DNA from: Bolinopsis microptera | Taxonomy: Eukaryota; Ctenophora; Tentaculata; Lobata; Bolinopsidae | Assembly: GCF_026151205.1 (NCBI RefSeq) | Contig: NC_087076.1 | Coordinates: forward strand, 18,965,919-19,029,918 | Reading direction: 5' to 3' | Length of the DNA stretch: 64,000 nucleotides | In this document: positions 40,901-55,900 of the stretch, piece after piece | Position numbering within the stretch: position 1 is the first letter of the stretch | Layout of the letters: the number at the start of each line of letters is the position of its first letter | Program-made: the position numbers and the translations under genes | Notes under the pieces: generated by a model | The model's database searches: none | Told to the model about the DNA's origin: nothing | What the model saw: only the letters and a program-made list of their open reading frames with translations

Positions 40901-43900
40901 AGCTACATCTCATTTTTCTGCAACGTTGCTAAAAATCGCGAGTTTTCAACTGTATTTTCGAGCTGAAATTGTCAACATCGAAAGGTCGGTTTTTGGCCAA
41001 AGTTAACTGTTTTTATGCCGTTGCCGGGAAGATTTCGTCAAGTTTAAAATATAATATAGAGATACACTATTCAGTAGGCTTCAGAGTTCAAGTAATTTAC
41101 AGCCTTATTTTCTACCGTCTGTTTAAATAAATGCACGGCGTGCCACTGTCAGTGATAACGGTTTGTAACAACAACCACTTCAGTGCAATGTCAGAAGGGA
41201 ACAGTTCAGTCCGGAACGGAGTGTTCAAATTGCCCGATGATGCAGTACATGGACCAGGTTGGCCAGGTCAACAAGTGTAAAGTTTGCCCCGACGGAACGG
41301 AGACGTTCGCTTCACGGTCTGATTCTGCCAGCGACTGTATTAGTTAGTTTCTTTTATAATTTTTTTGACATTATGGGTAACATCGTAAGAAATGTGTTAT
41401 TATTCATCGATTGTTTATGGGCAAATTCATAAGACAGAGTGCTCAAACAATCAGAATTCATCATGAAGTTCGAGATTTTAGGCTATTGAGTATTGACGTA
41501 CTTCTCATAATATGACAAAATAATAATGAACACCGAATTCTTCACCAGAGAAATGCACTATCCCTACTCTGAAGTACGCTATCACCACACCGCCGGCTGG
41601 CTCTGTCGTCGCCGACGGCACCCCGGTCGTCGTCCTATGCAAGAACACTTACTTCTTCAACAAATCAGACGCTTTCACGACAAGCTCGTGTAACAGCACA
41701 ACAAACAAACTCCCTGACTGCCACAGTACGTTTAAAATACGACTACAATTTACAAATACGTTTAAAAGAACATATAAGCATAAAATAGCCATAGTATTAG
41801 CATGTTCAAAATACATTTTTTATGAAAACGTATCAAAAGTACCATTTCCAATTAAACACGTGAATAAACTTAATAACGATTTCTAGATAATTATCCTCTA
41901 TAGGGTAAAAAGTATGATAAACTTCTATTTTATGAGTAGTCTTAATACGCATCTAAAAGGATTGTCCCTACAGATGGTATGAGCGCGATATCAGGCAAAT
42001 ATTTCACCGTCAACTCCTCGATGACACTAACGTGTTCTAGTCACTCCCCAGTATCACCTGTCAAAGTTATAGTGAAGTACCAATCTGATGCGGAGTGGAA
42101 AAACTGCACCAACATCACATCCCCCGTTAGTCTTCACCTTGGTTCATCTATGTAACGTTTCTAGTAACTTTGATAAATAGATATGGTTCTTAAATCTCAA
42201 TGTTATCGGCAACGCTATTTTTGATCTCCGATTTTCTTTCATGGCTTACTATTTTTCAGGATTACATTCCGGCAAACTGTACGGAACTCATCGACCTCAC
42301 CAAATCAGCCTCTAGCGTGGAAGGAGAAACATACATCTTCGAGCACAAGATCGATAAACTGATCACTAACAACTCAGGGACATACCAGTGTCGAATCGAG
42401 CTAGAAAAAGACAATTGGTTGAATCTGACAGCTGAACAGATCCATGTTTACAGCTTTAACCTGACCTCCAAGGCACAACCTATCCAGGTTCAAGGTACAG
42501 AGAACACGTTGTCATGTGTTGCGGACCATCCTAAAGTGTCTGAAGAGTCTCTTCTGAAGATAACATGGTACAAAGGAACCGACCCAGTGAAGGATGGCGA
42601 GGAGTTTAAGTCCGATCAAGAAGTGCTGTCGACTCTGAAGTTGGACGGTAACTGGGCGGACTCTGCTCCGTTCCGCTGCTTGTTTGAGTACAGTAAACCG
42701 TTCATCAAACCAACTTTTTCACTACCAATTAACGTAGCCTATGTTGGAATCTACAGATCTTCCATGTATAGATACTACAACCAGGCAGAAGCAGGGAAAG
42801 TAAATAAACTTCATCTCACAAAGATAGCAAGCGAGGACTTGCCCCTGTCAGTTTATCTCCAGACTGAGAAGCTCGATTCAATTACCGGAACCACTTGTAC
42901 GATCAAAGGGATCAAAACGGGCGAGACTGTTGTCACTCCTACAACAGTGAAAGTGGGAGAAAGCGACGTGGAAATAGCTACAATGGGTACGCTGAAAATC
43001 GAAAAAGACAATTCACCTTTTGAAACGGCATCCAGATGGAAAGTCACTGCTCCGTTAACCACAATAGCAACGCACTCCGAAGGTAAAGATGTCACTGTAC
43101 AGTGCGACTACAAGTTTAACGACGAAAGTAAGACCAATCAATTCGCCAGCTTTGTCGTGAGAACTGTTGCTACTTCCGCAGCCTATGCTAAAACTTGGCC
43201 ATTAGATTACATGACTTCCTACACGGACGTCGACGCATTCCTTACTAAAAGCCAAGTGGTCTGGAATACGCAAGTTACCACAGAAGAGTATAACGCTGAT
43301 AGAGCTTACAGCGAGGCAGGTCTTCTGTCAACCTCACCGACTCTAAAGTACGCAAACTGGGCAGGAACATTGACTAACGCATTCATGGGATCCCCATCAG
43401 TTGCAAAAGCAGATGGTGAGACCACTGTGAAGCTATCTTCTAGCTACGCTACCGAGACTTCTTACAAGTTCATAACCACCTATCACTCCATCATGATAGC
43501 ATCGAGCACAGTTGTGGTTGGTGTGGACGCGGCCGCGGAGCACTTCTCTTCCCCGTCCTACGTAGCATACATGCCCACAATACAGACAACAAACGGAACA
43601 AAAGTTTACGCTACCGTGGGTTCAACGGTCACTTTGGAATGCAGTGTCCTTTCTGGTATTGTCCAGGTGACATGGTTCAGGGGAACTGAAGAGCTAACAG
43701 GATGGAGGTCATACTACAACAAAGAAGACAAAAAGGTCTACACCAAACTGATTATAGAAAACATCCAGGAAGAATCTGGCGGAGCTTATTACTGTGCTGC
43801 AGGGCTTGTTACACAGGCCGATAACTTGTGGCCTGTCAAGCAAGAGATCTCCTTGTTTGTAGTGGCAGCTGAACTTGTCAACTCGTACGCACCAGTCGGC

Positions 43901-46900
43901 CAGGCAGTGACCCTAACTTGTAGCATGCCTACCTCACAGAAACCTGACGAGGTACTGTGGTACGGAAACGGCCAGCTCCTAACCGACCCTAATACCATCC
44001 AGTTCGACCCCTTGTCTGGGAAGGTGCTGTCGCTCTACGCAATCGCGTCTGTGAAGTCTGAACACTTTGGCATATACAAGGCTGTCGCTTATTTTGATCG
44101 GTTAGTTTTTTAGTTAACTTATTTTATTTGATAGGGAGTTTACGCCATGATATTTGCTCATGATCCACGGAAAACTACTTATGAATAACCTCTTGTTAAA
44201 ACACATTTTTAAGCAACTAAATTATTTCTGTACAGTTTCACGACTGAAGTTCCAACAAACGAAGCTAAGCTGTACGAGCTGAAGATAACTCAAGCTCCAG
44301 TTGCCACGCTTGGTATAACTGGCAAGTCCATGAGCTTGTTCTGTAACGCAGAAAAACCTGAGGGCTTCGCCGGAAGTATTGCATTCTCGTGGGACAAGGA
44401 CGGAAATGCGAATGTGCCCTCGTCAGATCAGGTAATTGTGGATCTAATTGTGGATATGCTAAACTTAAGGAGATATATCTTAAACATAAAATCATTCAAG
44501 CACAGAATGACTGGAAATTCCGAGGTTCATTACACTTACCACTGACCGATTTAAAAAACATTTATCATTTGGCTTCGTCAGAGTTTTGTCGGCATTATAC
44601 CGAAAACATCAGTCCCATATCTCTTACCGTTTTCTTGATTTAACCATTCGTAAATTACAGACAGACAGACATACACATTTAATGAGATTATTAATATAGA
44701 TAATTGATTATTTATAATTATTTGATAGATGATATTGATTTACTTTTACTTTCTGGATTTTGATTCGTTTCGTTAATAATTTTGTGCTTGTTATCATGAC
44801 TGAATCTATGAACAATTTTTAGACAATAACGGATACAGCGACTTCAAAGAACAACGTCCTTAAAGTATTCGATATCAAAGAGGAAAACGTTGGACAATAC
44901 CGTTGTAAAGTAACCTACTACGATGGTCGGTACGAGCTTCAGTCCTCTCAAGTCAAAGCTAGTCTTATCGGTAAGTGGTTACAGAATCCCCGAGTTTAGT
45001 TAGTATTTAATTAAGCTATTCATTGCTTCCCCACTATGTTTGAAACGAGTTTATTTAATTTCCTATTATTTAATATTATATCTGAGTTAAAGTTAACAAA
45101 GTTCGGTTCGGGATGGGGCGAAGTTACCTAATAGGGCACGGCTTTGATCGAGGATAAGATTTGGGTAGGGGAAGGCCGGAAGGGCCCGTAAGTTGAGGTC
45201 TCACTGCTTACCTTGTAAGCTGCTGACGACGATCTCAACAACTGAAATATGTCCAGTGGTCTTTGAGAGTCTCACAGTGTCCCCCACCACGCGACAGGGA
45301 AAGGTGTAGATCTGATCTGCCAGTTCCAGTCCCTGTGTCAGCTGGAGTGTTCCACAAGACTTCCGCAGTTCTTCTCCTTGGTACACTGATAAGTTGACGT
45401 TATCGTGTTTGGCTCCCTTGGCCTTACAGTTATTGTAGTTGCTGTTGCTTTGGACGCACCAATTGCCGCCTTTTAAGTAATCAGTCCAGTCATTGTTGTA
45501 AAAGAGCTGGTAGATCACAATTTTGTGAATGAAGTGACTCTTCCCGAACACCACTTTGAACCAGACTTCTCCATTGACAGGCTCGGCCATTGACAGGGTC
45601 TTTAGATTTTTGTCGATCGCGAAGGTTCCTTTATAAGCATTATCATTATTGTTTAAAGTCTTTGACTGCGTTACTCTTATTGGTGATATTTGCCCTGGTG
45701 ACCGTGGTAGAAGGTACTGAAGTTGAGCTCCAGTCAACTGGAAAGCTACAAGTATGATCATCATGTTCATTTCAACGGATAATCTGGTTGTCGAATGGGC
45801 TAACTTCCACACAGAACAGTAAACGACATTAAGGTTAAATTAAATTGCAGCTAGTTTAGTATACTGTGAGCTGGTCCCAAGATGGTTTCTTAATCACAAT
45901 GTCCCTTTTTAGTCATAGCAAAGAGCAATGGCTTCAAAGCATGGAGCGGAGACTGCTCGCTTCCGTTCAGGACTTCGAAATGAATTAATGCAAAAGCCAA
46001 CCCAGTAGGGACCCACATTTATTCAGCTAAAATCGAGTCCTCCATTATATATACATGTGAATTGTGAGAGGATGTACCTACTTATAAGACCCATCTTATC
46101 CACCTTTGTAGCGTATGGATCAGGGCAGCTCAACACAATTCAAATCTGGGAGGGTTACACTTACACTCTGAATTATAACCTGTCTGGTGCCACCCTGAGC
46201 ATGACCTCCATTGCATTGAACCAATCTACTGAAATTATAGATACCAAACTATATCTAAGAGTTGAGGTGGAGAGAAGGGATTACCCGATATCTAAGAGTT
46301 GAGGTGGAGAGAAGGGATTACCTGATATCTAAGAGTTGAGGTGGAGAGAAGGGATTACCCGATATCTAAGAGTTGAGGTGGAGAGAAGGGATTACCCGAT
46401 ATCTAAGAGTTGAGGTGGAGAGAAGGGATTACCCGATATCTAAGAGTTGAGGTGGAGAGAAGGGATTACCCGATATCTAAGAGTTGAGGTGGAGAGAAGG
46501 GATTACCCGATACCTAAGAGTTGAGGTGAAGAGAAGGGATTACCTGATATCTAAGAGTTGAGGTGGAGAGAAGGGATTACCCGATATCTAAGAGTTGAGG
46601 CGGAGAGAAGGGATTACCCGATATCTAAGAGTTGAGGTGGAGAGAAGGGATTACCCGATATCTAAGAATTGAGGTGGAGAGAAGGGATTACCTGATATCT
46701 AAGAGTTGAGGTGGAGAGAAGGGATTACCCGATATCTAAGAGTTGAGGTGGAGAGAAGGGATTACCCGATATCTAAGAGTTGAGGTGGAGAGAAGGGATT
46801 ACCCGATATCTAAGAGTTGAAGTGGAGAGAAGGGATTACCCGATATCTAAGAGTTGAGGTGGAGAGAAGGGATTACCCGATATCTAAGAGTTGAGGTGGA

Positions 46901-49900
46901 GAGAAGGGATTACCTGATATCTAAGAGTTGAGGTGGAGAGAAGGGATTACCCGATATCTAAGAGTTGAGGTGGAGAGGAGGGATTACCTGATATCTAAGA
47001 GTTGAGGTGGAGAGAAGGGATTACCCGATATCTAAGAGTTGAGGTGGAGAGAAGGGATTACCCGATATCTAAGAGTTGAGGTGGAGAGAAGGGATTACCT
47101 GATATCTAAGAGTTGAGGTGGAGAGAAGGGATTACCCGATATCTAAGAGTTGAAGTGGAGAGAAGGGATTACCCGATATCTAAGAGTTGAGGTGGAGAGA
47201 AGGGATTACCCGATATCTAAGAGTTGAGGTGGAGAGGAGGGATTACCCGATATCTAAGAGTTGAGGTGGAGAGAAGGGATTACCTGATATCTAAGAGTTG
47301 AGGTGGAGAGAAGGGATTACCTGATATCTAAGAGTTGAGGTGGAGAGAAGGGATTACCCGATATCTAAGAGTTGAAGTGGAGAGAAGGGATTACCCGATA
47401 TCTAAGAGTTGAGGTGGAGAGAAGGGATTACCCGATATCTAAGAGTTGAGGTGGAGAGAAGGGATTACCCGATATCTAAGAGTTGAGGTGGAGAGAAGGG
47501 ATTACCTGATATCTAAGAGTTGAGGTGGAGAGAAGGGATTACCCGATATCTAAGAGTTGAGGTGGAGAGAAGGGATTACCCTGATATCTAAGAGTTGAGG
47601 TGGAGAGAAGGGATTACCCGATATCTAAGAGTTGAGGCGGAGAGAAGGGATTACCCGATATCTAAGAGTTGAGGTGGAGAGAAGGGATTACCCTGATATC
47701 TAAGAGTTGAGGTGGAGAGAAGGGATTACCCGATATCTAAGAGTTGAGGTGGAGAGAAGGGATTACCCGATATCTAAGAGTTGAGGTGGAGAGAAGGGAT
47801 TACCTGATATCTAAGAGTTGAGGTGGAGAGAAGGGATTACCTGATATCTAAGAGTTGAGGTGGAGAGAAGGGATTACCCGATATCTAAGAGTTGAGGTGG
47901 AGAGAAGGGATTATCCGATATCTAAGAGTTGAGGTGGAGAGAAGGGATTACCCGATATCTAAGAGTTGAGGTGGAGAGAAGGGATTACCCGATATCTAAG
48001 AGTTGAGGTGGAGAGGAGGGATTACCTGATATCTAAGAGTTGAGGTGGAGAGAAGGGATTACCCGATATCTAAGAGTTGAGGTGGAGAGAAGGGATTACC
48101 GATATCTAAGAGTTGAGGTGGAGAGAAGGGATTACCCGATATCTAAGAGTTGAGGTGGAGAGAAGGGATTACCCGATATCTAAGAGTTGAGGTGGAGAGA
48201 AGGGATTACCCGATATCTAAGAGTTGAGGTGGAGAGAAGGGATTACCTGATATCTAAGAGTTGAGGTGGAGAGAAGGGATTACCTGATATCTAAGAGTTG
48301 AGGTGGAGAGAAGGGATTACCCGATATCTAAGAGTTGAGGTGGAGAGAAGGGATTACCTGATATCTAAGAGTTGAGGTGGAGAGAAGGGATTACCCGATA
48401 TCTAAGAGTTGAGGTGGAGAGAAGGGATTACCTGATATCTAAGAGTTGAGGTGGAGAGAAGGGATTACCCGATATCTAAGAGTTGAGGTGGAGAGAAGGG
48501 ATTACCCGATATCTAAGAGTTGAGGTGGAGAGAAGGGATTACCCGATATCTAAGAGTTGAGGTGGAGAGAGGGATTACCTGATATCTAAGAGTTGAGGTG
48601 GAGAGAAGGGATTACCCGATATCTAAGAGTTGAGGTGGAGAGAAGGGATTACCTGATATCTAAGAGTTGAGGTGGAGAGAAGGGATTACCCGATATCTAA
48701 TAGGTGAGGTGGAGAGAAGGGATTACCTGATATCTAAGAGTTGAGGTGGAGAGAAGGGATTACCCGATATCTAAGAGTTGAGGTGGAGAGAAGGGATTAC
48801 CTGATATCTAAGAGTTGAGGTGGAGAGAAGGGATTACCCGATATCTAAGAGTTGAGGTGGAGAGAAGGGATTACCCGATATCTAAGAGTTGAGGTGGAGA
48901 GAAGGGATTACCCTGATATCTAAGAGTTGAGGTGGAGAGAAGGGATTACCCGATATCTAAGAGTTGAGGTGGAGAGAAGGGATTACCTGATATCTAAGAG
49001 TTGAGGTGGAGAGAAGGGATTACCCGATATCTAAGAGTTGAGGTGGAGAGAAGGGATTACCCGATATCTAAGAGTTGAGGTGGAGAGAAGGGATTACCCG
49101 ATATCTAAGAGTTGAGGTGGAGAGAAGGGATTACCCTGATATCTAAGAGTTGAGGTGGAGAGAAGGGATTACCCGATATCTAAGAGTTGAGGTGGAGAGA
49201 AGGGATTACCCGATATCTAAGAGTTGAGGTGGAGAGAAGGGATTACCCGATATCTAAGAGTTGAGGTGGAGAGAAGGGATTACCCGATATCTAAGAGTTG
49301 AGGTGGAGAGAAGGGATTACCTGATATCTAAGAGTTGAGGTGGAGAGAAGGGATTACCCGATATCTAAGAGTTGAGGTGGAGAGAAGGGATTACCCGATA
49401 TCTAAGAGTTGAGGTGGAGAGAAGGGATTACCCGATATCTAAGAGTTGAGGTGGAGAGAAGGGATTACCTGATATCTAAGAGTTGAGGTGGAGAGAAGGG
49501 ATTACCCGATATCTAAGAGTTGAGGTGGAGAGAAGGGATTACCTGATATCTAAGAGTTGAGGTGGAGAGAAGGGATTACCCGATATCTAAGAGTTGAGGT
49601 GGAGAGAAGGGATTACCCGATATCTAAGAGTTGAGGTGGAGAGAAGGGATTACCTGATATCTAAGAGTTGAGGTGGAGAGAAGGGATTACCCGATATCTA
49701 AGAGTTGAGGTGGAGAGAAGGGATTACCCGATATCTAAGAGTTGAGGTGGAGAGAAGGGATTACCTGATATCTAAGAGTTGAGGTGGAGAGAAGGGATTA
49801 CCCTGATATCTAAGAGGTGAGGTGGAGAGAAGGGATTACCCGATATCTAAGAGTTGAGGTGGAGAGAAGGGATTACCCGATATCTAAGAGTTGAGGTGGA

Positions 49901-52900
49901 GAGAAGGGATTACCCGATATCTAAGAGTTGAGGTGGAGAGAAGGGATTACCCGATATCTAAGAGTTGAGGTGGAGAGAAGGGATTACCCGATATCTAAGA
50001 GTTGAGGTGGAGAGAAGGGATTACCGATATCTAAGAGTTGAGGTGGAGAGAAGGGATTACCCGATATCTAAGAGTTGAGGTGGAGAGGAGGGATTACCTG
50101 ATATCTAAGAGTTGAGGTGGAGAGAAGGGATTACCCGATATCTAAGAGTTGAGGTGGAGAGAAGGGATTATCCGATATCTAAGAGTTGAGGTGGAGAGAA
50201 GGGATTACCCGATATCTAATAGGTGAGGTGGAGAGAAGGGATTACCTGATATCTAAGAGTTGAGGTGGAGGGAAGGGATTACCCGATATCTAAGAGTTGA
50301 GGTGGAGAGAAGGGATTACCTGATATCTAAGAGTTGAGGTGGAGAGAAGGGATTACCCGATATCTAAGAGTTGAGGTGGAGAGAAGGGATTACCCGATAT
50401 CTAAGAGTTGAGGTGGAGAGAAGGGATTACCCGATATCTAAGAGTTGAGGTGGAGAGAAGGGATTACCCGATATCTAAGAGTTGAGGTGGAGAGAAGGGA
50501 TTACCTGATATCTAAGAGTTGAGGTGGAGAGAAGGGATTACCCGATATCTAAGAGTTGAGGTGGAGAGAAGGGATTACCCGATATCTAAGAGTTGAGGTG
50601 GAGAGACGGGATTACCCGATATCTAAGAGTTGAGGTGGAGAGAAGGGATTACCCGATATCTAAGAGTTGAGGTGGAGAGAAGGGATTACCCGATATCTAA
50701 GAGTTGAGGTGGAGGGAAGGGATTACCCGATATCTAAGAGTTGAGGTGGAGAGAAGGGATTACCCGATATCTAAGAGTTGAGGTGGAGAGAAGGGATTAC
50801 CCGATATCTAAGAGTTGAGGTGGAGAGAAGGGATTACCCGATATCTAAGAGTTGAGGTGGAGAGAAGGGATTACCCGATATCTAAGAGTTGAGGTGGAGA
50901 GAAGGGATTACCCGATATCTAAGAGTTGAGGTGGAGAGAAGGGATTACCTGATATCTAAGAGTTGAGGTGGAGAGAAGGGATTACCCGATATCTAAGAGT
51001 TGAGGTGGAGGGAAGGGATTACCCGATATCTAATAGGTGAGGTGGAGAGAAGGGATTACCTGATATCTAAGAGTTGAGGTGGAGAGAAGGGATTACCCGA
51101 TATCTAAGAGTTGAGGCGGAGAAAAGGGATTACCCGATATCTAAGAGTTGAGGTGGAGAGAAGGGATTACCCGATATCTAAGAGTTGAGGTGGAGGAAGG
51201 GATTACCCGATATCTAATAGGTGAGGTGGAGAGAAGGGATTACCTGATATCTAAGAGTTGAGGTGGAGAGAAGGGATTACCCGATATCTAAGAGTTGAGG
51301 TGGAGAGAAGGGATTACCCGATATCTAAGAGTTGAGGTGGAGAGAAGGGATTACCCGATATCTAAGAGTTGAGGTGGAGAGAAGGGATTACCCGATATCT
51401 AAGAGTTGAGGTGGAGGGAAGGGATTACCCGATATCTAAGAGTTGAGGTGGAGAGAAGGGATTACCCGATATCTAAGAGTTGAGGTGGAGAGAAGGGATT
51501 ACCTGATATCTAAGAGTTGAGGTGGAGAGAAGGGATTACCCGATATCTAAGAGTTGAGGTGGAGGAAGGGATTACCCGATATCTAAGAGTTGAGGTGGAG
51601 AGAAGGGATTACCCGATATCTAAGAGTTGAGGTGGAGAGAAGGGATTACCCGATATCTAAGAGTTGAGGTGGAGAGAAGGGATTACCCGATATCTAAGAG
51701 TTGAGGTGGAGAGAAGGGATTACCTGATATCTAAGAGTTGAGGTGGAGAGAAGGGATTACCCGATATCTAAGAGTTGAGGTGGAGGGAAGGGATTACCCG
51801 ATATCTAATAGGTGAGGTGGAGAGAAGGGATTACCTGATATCTAAGAGTTGAGGTGGAGAGAAGGGATTACCCGATATCTAAGAGTTGAGGCGGAGAAAA
51901 GGGATTACCTGATTTCTAAGAGTTGAGGTGGAGAGAAGGGATTACCTGATACTTCAAAGCATAGTTTAATTCTTTAATTATTTGAGCTCTTAGACTGAGT
52001 CCATAAACTTATTTCAGGAGCATTACCACTCTACAATTGTTCCTTTAAGTTGACCTTGTTTGGAATAAAACTGATAAACTGACCATTTCAGACGCTAAGA
52101 AACTACCAGAAGACACGTACGTTATGACAGGGAGCAGCGCTACTTTGTCCTGCATAATGGCGGCTGACAACGCCAAGGCGACTGTCCAGTGGTACTTCAA
52201 GGGCATCCAGATGGTACAGTCCAAAGTTACACAGCTGGATGAATACGATGAAGTTACCACAACATCGTTAAGGTAACTTTGATTTTCTCGTTATCTTCTT
52301 CTTGAATGCACTGCGTGGTTTTAATTTGACTGAAGTGAAACACTAAACTTCGGAATCGTGATCGTTCAGCATTTAATTTCGTCCCAGCGTGTTTCAGGAA
52401 AAATTTATATTTTTAATCAATCTTTTTCGGAGTTTTGGTAACACAGTTTTCCTCTGCTGATTTTCATTTCTGAATAGCACCTCTCATAAAAGACGGTTAT
52501 TTTCGGATAAATAGTTCGAATTTCAAGTCTTATCATATATGATATGACTTGAGATATATATACATAATACAGCGGCACAAATAACACATTGCCAATAGGT
52601 CCTTTCAAGCGTAGAGAATTGTTATTAGTACTAGTAGTACACAACTTATTTTTATACTGTCCTCACAATGTTCCTCGTATTGGTAGTAGAGTAACTCGAA
52701 TGCAGCTGAGGTCCGTTTTCCTTCAATTCAAGCATGTCAACTCCTTTTTTCTCATTGGAAATGTTCAGAAAACTTCTGTCTCTGACATTGCTTTTTGCGC
52801 ACGCTGCAGGCTCGTCGTCCAGCTTGACCGTCCAAGCAGTAAATCCAGACATCCTGGTGAAATAGACAATAGGGTTCAATGTAGCGTTGATGACAACAAA

Positions 52901-55900
52901 GAGGACCTTGCTGGTTACCCAGGAGTAAGAGTACATGAACTTGGAGGAGTAGATGTGGCCCGGGTAACTGTACAGCTCTCTAGAGATGATGAAGAGGATG
53001 GTGTTCCCGAGGAAAGGGATGTTGCAGGCCATGAATACCGCAGTGAAGATTGCTATGGTAACAGATGCTCGGTGAGCCAGTTCTTTTGAGGGAGGTACCC
53101 TCTGTCGGAAGAGTTTGTTGGCTGATAAGATAAAGCTGATGAAGGTGATGATGGAGGGAACGCCTATGTTTATAGTGTTTATTATGTTAGAGAACAGACT
53201 CCAAATTTTGTTATCCGATCCCTTGACACTGTAGGCAAGGTCAATAATGTACATGTAGAACACACCGAACACGTGTCTAATTCCACTTTCAAAGATTAGA
53301 GAAAAAGCGAATCCCAAGTATATCCATATGAGAGCTCTTCGGTTGATCTGGTAGAAGGGTATCCTGATAGCAAGGGCCCGAGTGACACTCATCAGCATGA
53401 CCAAGAAAATAGACGTCACCTGCAGATACTCAAACAAGATGGTCCAGAAGCAGCAGAACTCCTCGCTGCTGAACGCACCTGGGTGTCGGTAGTCCAGGAG
53501 ACTGAAGGCGACAGGGCTGTGCGCGATGCACGTGCACAAATCAGTTAAACTTATCACGATGTAAAGCTGACCTGCTAGTTTCTTGTTCCCACTAGAGATA
53601 AAGTACCGGAGTGCCAGGAAGTTTCCCACAGTTCCCACCACAAAACACAGGATCAAAATGGTAGCGATTATTCTGTCGACTAGAGGTGAGGAGGTGTAGT
53701 CGGTTGAGAGACGAATCACGTGCTTAGGGAATTCTTCAGAAGTGTTCATCGTTCTATAGGATTTATTGTCAAGAGATCAGCTGATTATTTCGTTACAAGA
53801 AATATTTAATAAAGTCGAAATCTAGTAACAGTACCTGGCGGAGGCATATAAATTCCTGACAGTAAAAATGACATGCGATCATCAAAAGGGCAATATTTAA
53901 AAGCTCTCCAAGCTTTTATATTACATCTTACACTGTGTGCGCAATGATGTATTTAAAACACATGTGGTTTGGAACCTTAGTCACGGTTATTATATCTATA
54001 TTATATATGCAATATGCGTCTAAACTCTTGCACTTTATTTTCTGGTCGAGATAAATGGTCAGCTATAATCAAATTAATGAGTTCTCTCAATCTCTCTGCC
54101 TTAAATTCAGACACCTACACCAAAGCTTTTCTTGGTGTAATATATCAGGGGTCAGTCAGGTGCCCTCTATTAAATTTTCTCCGAATAAACGCTGCACGTA
54201 CCTAATGGCCTGGTCCCTACATAATTCTCCGGCAAATCACCTCTTTGAAGATGAAAGAACTGTTAAGCTTCCATTTATCCACATGATTGACACTAAAAGG
54301 AAAAATGTGTTTCGATTATTAAAGTAGACAGACAAAATATCTACAAGTTCCTATCAAATAATTTTCGATTATGGCCAAAGTGTTGTGAAACAGAAAAGAT
54401 CGAGCTGCGTGAAAATAATCGGAGATGTTTAAAATTTTATTGGATTTCAATGATGATGTGACGTGATTACTTCAGCACTTCAGTCCCGAATTTTTGATCG
54501 TTTGGCAACTTTACTGCACCTGACATCTGTCAGGGGCTCGGGCTTCGCGCCCGATATTAAATCTTGAACTGAGCTTAGAAAATCATCTGAGATCTGTCGA
54601 ACTCGTGATCCACTGATCCAGCAATGGATCAATAATGAGTTTTGCTGTCACATCATCTCTCCTGTTATTCTATGCTGTTCTGTAATATATAGAAAACTGT
54701 CGATGGTACCATATATTGATAGAAAGAAAGTATAATCTTCTGAGTATAGATGATCGTACGTATATAATTATATATTATATATGCCATCAGAGAACGAGTA
54801 CGTTAGTTATACGGTACTTATATGGTACTTATACGGTACTTATACGGTACTTATACGGAGAGACTGCATAGTACTACGTGTTCACACTTTTTCCACAAAT
54901 GAGTTGGAAAAATGTCGACCAAAAGAAACATGAGCCCCTACGGCCTACACTCTACAGTCTACACCATAATCGCTAATACTAAAAGTAAAATAGAGAAAAT
55001 CTTAATGAGCGCTGCACTTTCCGACGTATGTTTCAGAAACCATTTAAATTTAAACTACTTCCAAGGTTAGTCTTTAAGTACTATTAGTTACTATGATTGG
55101 CTATAGCGACAGCAGTTGCACTGAAGCATCCTGCAGAACATTTGATGGCTACAAAATTTCAAAGCTTATTAGGGATAATATAGAGGCAGTCGCCTGACAG
55201 TATGGACTATGGTGGAAGCAGCAGGTTTTAGTTTTAATACTCTCATTTAGTTTTAATACTACATATATAAAATTTAAAAATATAACAAATGATTCGAGGA
55301 AGCGATGTAATTGTAACAAAGCCAATATATATTTAATGTTGCCATGGGGTGGCAAATCCTCCGCTAGTTTTACTGCCTCTTAATATGGAGGTAGAATAGA
55401 GGACGTATGCAATAAATAAATAAATTTCATTGTTAAATAATTTATTTCCCTGATTATAATATAACTTAATTATCAAATTTCCAAAAAGCTTAACACAAAC
55501 GTTGATATAGGCAGAACAATTAATGTTAATCTATTTTGTTGAAAAATTACCAACGATTTTAAAACATGAAATACTAAATAGCAGATAAAGTGTCAACTAG
55601 AATATTCAGACGGCACAGTTTGGTGTCTGGTCCGAAAGAGTTGTACGAATAACACGAACTAGCCACTTCTAAGCCCAGTCAAGGTTTCGTTATCAAATCA
55701 CAGCGCTGTCCATCAAGTGCTATGTCAAGTCATGAAGCTGCGCCACTCAGCGACTTTCAACAAAGTGTATGTGACACCAGATCGCTCCGAAAAAGAGCGA
55801 TCTCAGGACAGCTACAGGCTCCTGGTTCATGAAAAAAGAAATGGAACCAGATAAACTACATTTCATACGATCGGGGACAATTCACTCACGCCACCCACCT

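Noticed and set aside
46251..51955. Possible CRISPR-like array (regular 37-bp period)
   Set aside because: Units are contiguous without unique spacers and sit in an animal intron, so it is an ordinary minisatellite.
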